From the NCBI RefSeq assembly GCF_011947265.1, contig NZ_JAATHD010000010.1, positions 124,001-188,000 of the forward strand: DNA of 64,000 nucleotides. The letters run 5' to 3'. The DNA comes from Paenibacillus sp. HB172176. GTDB lineage: Bacteria; Bacillota; Bacilli; Paenibacillales; Paenibacillaceae. Positions 57,456 to 64,000 of this stretch are shown piece by piece. The notes beneath the pieces were generated by a model, which saw nothing but the letters and a program-made list of their open reading frames with translations, was not told the DNA's origin and searched no databases. The position numbers were made by a program, and so were the translations under genes. Each line of letters begins with the position of its first letter. Position 1 is the stretch's first letter.

Positions 57456-58619
57456 GTGAAATGCGGGGGGATCCTTCTGGCTATCATAGATGTTATTAAG
57501 TTTGACGGAATCGCGAATCGCAACTGGCTGGTTTACCGTTACCCGGGCGAAAGCTTTGTAATCGGTACCCAATTAATTGTAGGGGAGGGTCAAATCGCGG
57601 TATTTGTAAAGGGAGGCAAGGCTCTTGACTATTTCTCCGCGGGAACCCATACGCTTCATGCGAATAATATTCCGCTGCTGCAATCCGTGATCAATTTGCC
57701 GTTCGGTAGGCGCACGCCTTTTACGGCTGAAGTTATTTTCATCAATAAGACGGTGAAATTGGATATTCTGTGGGGAACCTCCGATCCCATCAGTTTAATA
57801 GATCCGAAATACAACGTCCTGCTGCGTGTAAGGGCGTTCGGCCAATTCGGAATCAGGATTTCCGATTTCCGAGTATTCCTGACAGAATTAATTGGCGCCC
57901 TGGGCGAACGCAATATCGTGAAGTACGATACCGTTATCCAATATTTCAAAGGCATAACCGTTACCAAGGTGAAGACGATTATTGCCAATACAATCATTAA
58001 CAAGAAAATCTCCGCACTTGAAATATCGCCTCAGTTAGAGCTTCTGTCCGAAGCGGCGGAGAAGAGCATTTCGCAGGATTTTGACCGCTTTGGGATCGAG
58101 GTCATTAACTTCAATCTTACATCGGTGAATTTCCCGGAAGAGGATTTCGAAACCATCAACAACATTTTGAGCGAAAAGGCCGCTTTCGATATTATTGGCG
58201 ACAACCGATATAATGTGAAACGTTCCTTTGACGTCATGGAATCGGCAGCCGGCAACGAGAGCGGCAATATTGCGTCTACCGGTATTGGCTTGGGGCTTGG
58301 CGCCGGAGCAGGTCTCGCTGTTGGCAATATGTTTGGGGCCAACATGGGAAGGCTGTTCGATAACTCGATGATGAGTCAGATTTGCCGCAAATGCTCGACT
58401 CCTAATGATATGGATGATAAGTTCTGCGGCAATTGCGGCGAGAAGCTGATCGTAGAGAAGACGAAGTGTCCTTCCTGTCAAACACAGGTTGAGTGTTCGA
58501 TGAAGTTTTGTCCGGAATGCGGCCAATCCATGCAAGAGAAGGAGTGTCCGAATTGTCATCATAAGAACGAACCGGGCACAAAGTTTTGCTCCGAGTGCGG
58601 CACGAAACAGGGAGGCTGA
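57456..58619 (+). CDS. SPFH-domain protein with three C-terminal zinc ribbons (YdjI-like)
   Basis: Probable membrane-associated scaffold of the SPFH/virion-core family, ~387 residues. The SPFH-like region (~10-270) starts IIDVIKFDGIANRNWLVYRYPGE-like; a Gly-rich stretch (~275-300) follows; the last ~78 residues hold three CxxC...CxxC zinc ribbons, each ending in FCxxCG or FCxECG form. The start is ambiguous: GTG 57456 is reported, but the family N-terminus begins at a CTG (57477) that has GGGGGG 6 bases upstream. Two genes follow in tight order: a membrane coiled-coil protein (2 bp) and a zinc-ribbon/TM2 protein. Function unknown; a role in membrane organisation is inferred. Confidence 0.88.
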   Translation: MKCGGILLAIIDVIKFDGIANRNWLVYRYPGESFVIGTQLIVGEGQIAVFVKGGKALDYFSAGTHTLHANNIPLLQSVINLPFGRRTPFTAEVIFINKTVKLDILWGTSDPISLIDPKYNVLLRVRAFGQFGIRISDFRVFLTELIGALGERNIVKYDTVIQYFKGITVTKVKTIIANTIINKKISALEISPQLELLSEAAEKSISQDFDRFGIEVINFNLTSVNFPEEDFETINNILSEKAAFDIIGDNRYNVKRSFDVMESAAGNESGNIASTGIGLGLGAGAGLAVGNMFGANMGRLFDNSMMSQICRKCSTPNDMDDKFCGNCGEKLIVEKTKCPSCQTQVECSMKFCPECGQSMQEKECPNCHHKNEPGTKFCSECGTKQGG

Positions 58620-58621
58620 CC

Positions 58622-59362
58622 ATGAGAGAGGATAACGCGACTATTTCGCTTGTATTAAAGGCTGCAGGCTGTTTGATTTTTGATATCGCCGTCATATTGG
58701 CCTTTTTTCATTGGTTTTCTTTCTTTGCCATTCTTTCTCCTGTCAAGTCGATTCTGATGCTTATGGTTCTGCTGGTGGGGCTTATCGTGTTCAACGCAGT
58801 TATTTTCCCTCCGCGTGGATGGTTTCAGCGCGTAGGGATCGTCTCCATTTCCAGCATGATTACGGTAGCGATTGCCTATGCTGTTCTTTCGAATTTAGTC
58901 TCTATTTTGGCGATTTCCAACAGCGTTGTTACCTATATTGTATGGGAATTAATATTGCTGTCCGCATTCATTATGGCGTTAGCCGCCATTCACTGGTTCT
59001 CCCAAAGAATAGCTCAGGATTTGCGACTGCAAGAGGTTGAGCAGAATGCAAAGCAATCTTTAAGGGCGCAGATCATGAATATCGAGGCCTCTCTCTTCGG
59101 GAAGAAAGGGGATGAAGATTTATCTCAGCTTCGTCAATCGTTCAAACAATTAAAGGATCGCCTGAACGCCTCTACTCCCTTCGGAAGAATAACGGGCAAC
59201 AGCGCGGTTTTGGATATTGAACAAGCCGTTCACGGGAATCTGGAGTATATCCATCTGCAAAGCAAGCTTGAAATGACGGAAGCCAGCAAGAATGAAATGG
59301 GAAGATTAATGAAAGAAACACTGGATTTAATCAAAAATAGAGAATTAATGGCCATCAAATAA
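58622..59362 (+). CDS. Membrane protein with C-terminal coiled coil, unknown function
   Basis: Not a family I recognise. The 246 residues have four hydrophobic segments in the first ~135 residues (about 13-31, 36-58, 70-95, 103-128), then a charged helical cytoplasmic-like tail (QDLRLQEVEQNAKQSLRAQI, LSQLRQSFKQLKDRLN, EYIHLQSKLEMTEASKNEM). ATG 58622 has GGGAGGC upstream and lies 2 bp after the SPFH gene stop, so the two are co-translated. The tail could dock onto the SPFH scaffold; this is inference. Confidence 0.82.
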   Translation: MREDNATISLVLKAAGCLIFDIAVILAFFHWFSFFAILSPVKSILMLMVLLVGLIVFNAVIFPPRGWFQRVGIVSISSMITVAIAYAVLSNLVSILAISNSVVTYIVWELILLSAFIMALAAIHWFSQRIAQDLRLQEVEQNAKQSLRAQIMNIEASLFGKKGDEDLSQLRQSFKQLKDRLNASTPFGRITGNSAVLDIEQAVHGNLEYIHLQSKLEMTEASKNEMGRLMKETLDLIKNRELMAIK

Positions 59363-59388
59363 ACTGGAGATTGGAAGGAGGTTATCCT

Positions 59389-59799
59389 ATGAGTAATCCC
59401 AATTGTCCGTCCTGCGGCGCGCCAATTGCTGCTGGAGCTGCTGAATGCAGATATTGCGGCAAGCAATTCGCCGTGGAACAAGAACAGCCGAGTCCACAGC
59501 CGCAATCAAACCAGTTCGAACGTCAAGCTTTTAGCGAACTGACGGATCCCGCAGTATTGAAGCCTCAGGCAGCACAGGCACCAATCTACCATAGGCCGAA
59601 AAATAAAAATGTAGCCGGCGTGCTCGGCATATTACTCGGCGGCTTGGGCATTCATAAGTTTTATCTGGGCAGGATTGGATGGGGAATCGTTTATCTTATC
59701 TTCTGCTGGACTTATATTCCTTCTATTCTTGGTGTGATTGAAGGCATAACTTATTTCGCGTCAAGTGAAGAGAAATTTCATAACAAGTACAGCCGTTAA
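59389..59799 (+). CDS. Zinc-ribbon and TM2-domain membrane protein
   Basis: A 136-residue protein: an N-terminal zinc ribbon (CPSCGAPIAAGAAECRYCG), a Gln/Pro-rich linker, and a C-terminal TM2 domain with two hydrophobic helices and the signature GGLGIHKFYLGRIGWG. AAGGAGGT lies before ATG 59389. It is the last gene of the SPFH operon and shares the zinc-ribbon theme with the first gene, which suggests that the proteins work together. Function unknown. Confidence 0.88.
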   Translation: MSNPNCPSCGAPIAAGAAECRYCGKQFAVEQEQPSPQPQSNQFERQAFSELTDPAVLKPQAAQAPIYHRPKNKNVAGVLGILLGGLGIHKFYLGRIGWGIVYLIFCWTYIPSILGVIEGITYFASSEEKFHNKYSR

Positions 59800-59803
59800 T
59801 GGT

Positions 59804-59865
59804 AAAAGAACCGAAGCGATAATGACTATCAGAGAGAAGTCAACTTCGCTGCCGGTTCTTTTTTC
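59804..59865 (+). terminator. Terminator between convergent operons
   Basis: Outer stem AAAAGAACCG/CGGTTCTTTT and inner AGCG/CGCT, T-run on the plus strand and A-run at the other side, so it can act for both the SPFH operon and the minus-strand kinase gene. Confidence 0.85.
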
Positions 59866-59880
59866 TTTGTCTCCGCGCTG

Positions 59881-61272
59881 CTACCTCCTCATCGGAAGCC
59901 TCACGGTAAAGCTCGTCCCCGAGCGGCCGGGCTCTGACGGCTCCAGCACAATTGCACCCTCATGCAGCTCCACAATTTTCTGGGCGATGGACAGCCCGAG
60001 CCCGTTGCCGCCCGCTCTGCTGTTGCGCGATGGATCCCCTTTATAGAAGCGCTCGAAGATCCGCTCGCGGTCCTCCGCCGGTATGCCGCAGCCCGTATCG
60101 CTGATGTTGACCACTGCATTCCCTTCCTGCTCGGACAGCCTGATCTGAATCTCGCCGCCCTCGGGCGTAAATTTAATCGCGTTCGTAATGAGATTCGTCC
60201 ACACCTGATTCAGCATATCCTCATCCGCATGCACGGTCGTCTCCGTCGAGTACAGCTCCACCAGCAAGCCTTTACCAAGCCATGCCGGCTCATTCGCCAG
60301 AATGATCTGGCGAAGCTGCTTGTCCAGCCGATACCATGACGGATGGAACGGATGATGCTTCGAGTCGAGCGAAGACAGCTTCAGCAGATTCTCGCTTAGC
60401 TTTGACAGCCGCTCGCTTTCCTTCTGAATAATATCCACATAACGCCTTCGCTCCTCATCCGTCACGCTCTCCGAGCGCAGCGCCTCCGCAAAGCCTTGAA
60501 TCGATGTGAGCGGAGATCCAATCTCATGGGAAACATTCGCAACGAAGTCTTGACGCATGGTCTCGATTCGAGACAAGCTATGCGCCATCTTGTTCATGCT
60601 CCCCGCCAGCTCTCCAAGCTCATCGCCGCTTCTTGCCGGCAGGCGAACGCTGAAATTGCCGGAGGCCATGCCGAGAGCGGCTTTATTCATTCTTTTGATC
60701 GGATTCACGAGAAATCTAGCCGCAATAACAATGAGAATGGAACCGATGATAAGCAGCGAGATGATGAGGGTAACGACCGTTTCGATAAAATTGCTGTTTT
60801 GCGGAAACCGGTCGGGCTGTACGAACAGGGACCATTCTTCATCACCGAGTTTGACCAGCTTGCCGACAGCTGGCGGCTGTCTGAACGCTTCGGTATTGCC
60901 CTCTCTCTGAGGGAACATATTCAGATTCGCTGTGCCGCCGGTACGGACATTCGTCAGATTGGCTGCCGTCAGCCGCCGTTGTATGAACCCGGCTCGCTCA
61001 CCGACAACAATTCGTTCGTTGCTCTCGCTAACAGCCACAATGGACAAATGATGAATGTTCGCGATCTCCTTGAGAAACGATTCCAGCGAGGAGGGCTCCG
61101 ACACTTCGTTCAATTGCTCAATGCGTTCGAACGCGCTGTCGATTTCGCTTTGCATCGCGCCTCTGGAATGCTCCTTGAACAACTGGTTGGTAAGCAGGAA
61201 GGCAAGCGCGATGCTTATGACGACCACAAGCAAGAAGGTGGCTGCAATTCGAAAATAAAGGCTTCGAATCAT
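59881..61272 (-). CDS. Sensor histidine kinase (EnvZ/PhoR-like, HAMP-containing)
   Basis: Membrane kinase of an OmpR-class two-component system, 463 residues. Helices at about 8-30 and 162-186 enclose an extracellular sensor; then HAMP (~187-239), phospho-acceptor His249 in VSHEIGSPLTS, N-box NLITNAIKFTPEGGEIQI, and G-boxes DTGCGIPAEDRERIF and GGNGLGLSIAQKIV. Its start overlaps the regulator stop by 4 bp. The divergent gene is an efflux adaptor, so the sensed signal may be a compound or envelope stress handled by that pump. Confidence 0.95.
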   Translation of the reverse strand: MIRSLYFRIAATFLLVVVISIALAFLLTNQLFKEHSRGAMQSEIDSAFERIEQLNEVSEPSSLESFLKEIANIHHLSIVAVSESNERIVVGERAGFIQRRLTAANLTNVRTGGTANLNMFPQREGNTEAFRQPPAVGKLVKLGDEEWSLFVQPDRFPQNSNFIETVVTLIISLLIIGSILIVIAARFLVNPIKRMNKAALGMASGNFSVRLPARSGDELGELAGSMNKMAHSLSRIETMRQDFVANVSHEIGSPLTSIQGFAEALRSESVTDEERRRYVDIIQKESERLSKLSENLLKLSSLDSKHHPFHPSWYRLDKQLRQIILANEPAWLGKGLLVELYSTETTVHADEDMLNQVWTNLITNAIKFTPEGGEIQIRLSEQEGNAVVNISDTGCGIPAEDRERIFERFYKGDPSRNSRAGGNGLGLSIAQKIVELHEGAIVLEPSEPGRSGTSFTVRLPMRR

Positions 61273-61943
61273 TTGGCCTGCTCCAGTCGGTAGCCGAGAC
61301 CTCTAACGGTCGAGATGCGGAAGCCGAAGCGCTCCTCCGGGAATCGATTGCGAAGCCGCTTAATATGTACATCCACCGTTCTCTCGTCTCCCTCGTAATC
61401 GACACCCCAAAGCTGGGAGATGAGATCGTCGCGGGAGAAGGTTTTGCTGGGATAGCTGGCAAGCTTGAAGAGCAATTCGAATTCCCTTGGCGGGAGCGAG
61501 ATCGATTCACCGTCCGCGGCCAAGCAGAAATCGGAATAATTCATCGAGATGCTGCCGATTTCCACGCTTTGAGAGGAGGAGATGCGGTAGCGTCTGAGCA
61601 GCGCCTTCACTCTCGCCATCAGCTCGGGCGGATCGAAGGGCTTGACCATATAATCGTCTGCGCCAAGCTCCAGCCCTTTCACTTTATGTACCGTTTCGCC
61701 TCTTGCCGTCAGCATCAGCATCGGAAAGTCGTAGCTTTGATCGAGACTGGCGCATAACGCCCAGCCGTCCATGCGGGGCATCATGACATCAATAATGGCC
61801 AAATCCGGCCGAATCGACTCCAGCTTCTCCAGCGCGTCGAGACCGTCGGCGGCTTCGACGACTTGATGACCGTCCCTCCGAAGGAACAAGCCGATTAATT
61901 CCCGAATATGAGGGTCATCGTCAACGACTACGATTTTGGGCAT
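61269..61943 (-). CDS. OmpR/PhoB-family response regulator
   Basis: DNA-binding regulator paired with the downstream kinase, 224 residues. Receiver domain with acidic pocket VVDDD and phospho-acceptor Asp52 (IIDVMMPRMDG), then a winged-helix domain with LPPREFELLFKLASYPSKTF and VDVHIKRLRNRF. ATG 61943 is preferred because AGGAGGA lies 8 bases upstream; a longer in-frame reading from 62060 would cross the operator-like repeats. Such regulators bind 11-bp-spaced direct repeats, which are present just upstream. Confidence 0.95.
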   Translation of the reverse strand: MPKIVVVDDDPHIRELIGLFLRRDGHQVVEAADGLDALEKLESIRPDLAIIDVMMPRMDGWALCASLDQSYDFPMLMLTARGETVHKVKGLELGADDYMVKPFDPPELMARVKALLRRYRISSSQSVEIGSISMNYSDFCLAADGESISLPPREFELLFKLASYPSKTFSRDDLISQLWGVDYEGDERTVDVHIKRLRNRFPEERFGFRISTVRGLGYRLEQAK

Positions 61944-61998
61944 GGGAGCGTCCTCCTGCACTTTGTATTCACTATTGTAATCATAGTAAGGGAGTAAG

Positions 61999-62037
61999 CT
62001 GAAATCCAGCTGAAAAAAACCTGAAAAGGATCTGAAT
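61999..62037. promoter_or_regulatory. Four 11-bp-period direct repeats, probable response-regulator operator
   Basis: CTGAAA at 61999-62004, 62010-62015 and 62021-62026 and CTGAAT at 62032-62037, each separated by exactly 5 bases. Read on the minus strand they are TTTCAG repeats lying just upstream of possible -10 elements (TATGAT 61985-61980, TACAAT 61979-61974) for the regulator gene. Confidence 0.75.
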
Positions 62038-62061
62038 AAGGCGAAAAGTTTACCATCCAAT

Positions 62062-62094
62062 GTTCATATAGCGTTCATGTGCCCATGCTATATT
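62062..62094 (+). promoter_or_regulatory. GTTCAT direct repeat plus -10, probable activated promoter of the efflux adaptor
   Basis: GTTCAT at 62062-62067 and 62073-62078 (5-base gap, 11-bp period), followed by TATATT (62089-62094) as -10. The repeats occupy the -35 region, where no good -35 hexamer is seen, as at PhoB/OmpR-activated promoters. Confidence 0.65.
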
Positions 62095-62110
62095 CCCCAT
62101 TAAAGTGCGT

Positions 62111-62140
62111 GTTCAAAAAGGTCGGTCGATCTTTTTGAAC
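62111..62140. other. Perfect 10-bp palindromic arms in the adaptor leader
   Basis: GTTCAAAAAG (62111-62120) and CTTTTTGAAC (62131-62140) are exact reverse complements with a 10-base centre that can pair further. It lies between the candidate promoter and the adaptor start, so it is either a leader hairpin or an operator. There is no T-run beyond the stem itself. Confidence 0.7.
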
Positions 62141-62179
62141 AACCCCTTGAATGAGACTTGCGGAAGGTGGAATGGGGCA

Positions 62180-64000
62180 ATGAAAAAATGGATGCTGGGC
62201 ATTGGCGTCCTGCTAATTCTCGCGGCAGGGGCAGGCGGGTATTATTACTGGAGCGATCAGTCCTCGGCTGCGGAGGGGGACGAAGCTGCATTCCGCACGG
62301 TACAGGCAACCCGCGGCAATATCCAGGTTGTCGTCAGCGGAACCGGGAGCGTGGTCGCGGATGCTCAAGATACGGTAACGGCCGGCGTGCAGGGCACGAT
62401 TGCCGAGCTCAAATTTGCAGTTGGCGATACGGTCAAGAAAGGGCAAGTGCTGGCCATATTTGAGAAGGAGGATCTCAGCAGCGATATTAGCTCGGCGGAG
62501 CTGAATTTGCAGAAGCAGCAGCTGCAGATGAATCAATATGAAGAGCAGTACAAGGAAGCGGCGGTCGATGAAGACAAACAAGATGATCTGGCTTCCATCA
62601 AAATCAATATGGAGATGCTGAAGCTGGATATGGCCGAGAAGCAGAATGCGCTGGCTGAGCTCGAGCAAGAGCAGGCGGAAGTGCTTCAGGTCGTCGCTAC
62701 GCAGGATGGGGAAGTCTTGTCCAGCAGCGTAGCAGTCGGAGACGAGGTGCAGAAAAATACCTCAATCGCGACCATCGTAGACTATAGCCAGCTGAGCTTC
62801 ACGGTGTCGGTTGATGAGCTGGATATTCCGTCCATCTCCGTTGGACAGGAGGTGCAGGTTAACTTGAACGCGCTGCCCGATCAAGTATTCGAGGGCGAGA
62901 TCGAGAGCATCGCTCAGGAGGGCACGGTATCGAGCGGCGTAGCCGCTTATGATGTGAATATTACGCTGAAAAACCACGAAGGCGTATTATCCGGAATGTC
63001 GGGATCGGCGGATGTCATTACAGCTTCCAGCCAAAATGTAACGGTGGTCCCCGCCGATGCGGTCGTTGAACTGATGGGCAGAACGTTCGTGCGGGTGCCA
63101 AGCGATTCGGGGAGCAGTGGTGGAGACGGAGCCGACTCGACAGGTTCTTCAGACGAAGGCGGCGGAGCAGGATCCGGCGACTTGCCAGAAGGCGCGAATG
63201 GAGCTGGCGGCAGCGCGGGATCGGCGGACGACGGAGCGACTAGCGGAACGAATGGCGCGAATGGAGCGGGAGCCGTAAATGGCGCCAACGCTCCGTCAGG
63301 CGGCGGGAACGGGGCCGCGGGAGCAGGCGGAGCTGCCGGCGGCGGATATGGCGCAGCGGGGTCAAGCGGTGCAGCAGGCGGCGGGTATGGAGGCGGCTTC
63401 GGCGGCGGCCGCAACCGCACGGGCGGCCAAATGCCGAATGGCGCGCAGTCCGGCGCGCAAGGCGCCGCTCCATCGGGGGCGGTGCAGCAGGCGGCCGACA
63501 CAGGCTCTGACGCGCAAGGGGGGGAATCCGATTCGCAGCAAGACTCCGGAGCGGAGCAACCTCAAATTGGAAATGGGCAAACGGGAACGGGACAACAAAT
63601 CCCAAGCGGCGCGCAGCAAGGCGCAGGAACTGGTACAAGCAGCGGTGGCGGGGCAGGCTTCAACAGCGAAGAGATGATGCAGCAAATGGCGGAGCGGCTC
63701 GGACTCAGCGCGGTCGGAGGAACCTTGAAGGAGGTAACCGTAGGCATCAGCGATGAGAATTACGTGGAGATTAAATCCGGTCTGTCCATCGGCGATTCGG
63801 TGCTTGTGCCGTTGCCGCAAGGCACTGTCGGCACAGCCTCCTCCGAACAGCAACAGACGCAGCAGCTTGGCAACTTTGGAGCGGGAGGTTTCGGCGGAGG
63901 CGGCTTCGCGGGTGGAGGCTTCACTGGCGGTGGAGGCTTTACCGGCGGCGGCAGGACTGGCGGCGGAGCGACACAAAGCACAAACCGCACGGGCGGCGGG
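62180..64000 (+). CDS. HlyD/RND-type efflux periplasmic adaptor, 3' end outside window
   Basis: Membrane-anchored adaptor of a MacA-like export system; 607 codons are open to the window edge. ATG 62180 has GGGGCA and GGAAGG nearby. Residues 1-24 are a membrane anchor; a lipoyl-like domain begins near 45 (GTIAELKFAVGDTVKKGQVL) around a coiled coil (~105-165); a barrel-like region follows (~185-300). Residues ~307-495 are an exceptional Gly/Ala/Ser/Asn/Gln-rich insertion, followed by a short conserved membrane-proximal piece (TLKEVTVGISDENYVEIKSG, ~513-545) and a second Gly-rich tail. A MacB-like ABC transporter would be expected downstream. Control by the divergent two-component system is likely. 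Confidence 0.9.
   Translation, partial: MKKWMLGIGVLLILAAGAGGYYYWSDQSSAAEGDEAAFRTVQATRGNIQVVVSGTGSVVADAQDTVTAGVQGTIAELKFAVGDTVKKGQVLAIFEKEDLSSDISSAELNLQKQQLQMNQYEEQYKEAAVDEDKQDDLASIKINMEMLKLDMAEKQNALAELEQEQAEVLQVVATQDGEVLSSSVAVGDEVQKNTSIATIVDYSQLSFTVSVDELDIPSISVGQEVQVNLNALPDQVFEGEIESIAQEGTVSSGVAAYDVNITLKNHEGVLSGMSGSADVITASSQNVTVVPADAVVELMGRTFVRVPSDSGSSGGDGADSTGSSDEGGGAGSGDLPEGANGAGGSAGSADDGATSGTNGANGAGAVNGANAPSGGGNGAAGAGGAAGGGYGAAGSSGAAGGGYGGGFGGGRNRTGGQMPNGAQSGAQGAAPSGAVQQAADTGSDAQGGESDSQQDSGAEQPQIGNGQTGTGQQIPSGAQQGAGTGTSSGGGAGFNSEEMMQQMAERLGLSAVGGTLKEVTVGISDENYVEIKSGLSIGDSVLVPLPQGTVGTASSEQQQTQQLGNFGAGGFGGGGFAGGGFTGGGGFTGGGRTGGGATQSTNRTGGG

Noticed and set aside
60496..61293. 265-codon plus-strand open frame opposite the histidine kinase gene
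   Set aside because: The minus-strand kinase has all catalytic boxes; the plus-strand reading matches nothing and is an antisense shadow.
62947..63501. Pro-rich minus-strand open frame opposite the efflux adaptor
   Set aside because: It is the complement of the Gly-codon-rich insertion; the repeated composition explains its openness.

Overview
The window looks like the chromosome of a spore-forming, low-to-mid-GC Firmicute of the Paenibacillaceae (Paenibacillus/Cohnella-like). The evidence is a Bacillus-type atp operon end, an 11-gene nuo operon without nuoEFG, a GerA-type spore germinant receptor operon, an SLH-domain cell-surface protease, frequent TTG/GTG starts with strong AGGAGG-type ribosome sites, and several YesM/YesN two-component pairs next to sugar ABC importers. 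The assignment is inference from gene content; no rRNA or tRNA is present.

Layout. 1-3300: 3' end of the ATP synthase operon (atpA partial, atpG, atpD, atpC) with an unusual three-hairpin spacer between atpA and atpG and a clear terminator. 3430-5710: a chemoreceptor with an odd topology. 5804-10129: a germinant receptor operon in the order A-C-D-B, including a small two-helix D-type subunit. 10138-20518: promoter, nuoABCDHIJKLMN and terminator. 20709-36075: a carbohydrate cluster made of a YesM/YesN pair, a lipoprotein binding protein, two permeases, an FAD oxidoreductase, a 1831-residue secreted multidomain glycosidase and a Cys-type sulfatase; it reads as a system for a sulfated or decorated glycan. 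36444-41843: SLH-anchored subtilisin-like protease, a DUF1146 membrane protein and murA. 41959-50611: a second YesM/YesN pair, an LplABC-type importer and a lipoprotein GH13 amylase. 50763-56599: a third importer (binding protein, two permeases) with a HlyD-like adaptor, then a lipoprotein serpin. 56762-57338: a coiled-coil protein built on a 42-bp minisatellite. 57402-59865: an uncharacterised three-gene operon (SPFH/zinc-ribbon protein, membrane coiled-coil protein, zinc-ribbon/TM2 protein). 59881-61943 (minus strand): an OmpR-type two-component system, divergent from a HlyD/RND-type efflux adaptor (62180 to the window end). The intergenic region between them holds two arrays of 11-bp-period direct repeats.

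How it fits together. The respiratory genes supply complex I-like proton pumping and ATP synthesis. None of the three sugar importers has its own ATPase, so they presumably share an MsmX/UgpC-type ATPase encoded elsewhere. Both YesM/YesN pairs sit directly upstream of binding-protein genes and probably control them. The atp, nuo and DUF1146-murA blocks are expected to lie close together in relatives; here chemoreceptor, germination and glycan-use cassettes separate them. The best candidates for undescribed biology are the SPFH/zinc-ribbon/TM2 operon, the sulfatase-glycosidase-FAD oxidoreductase locus, and the repeat-array operator between the two-component system and the efflux adaptor.
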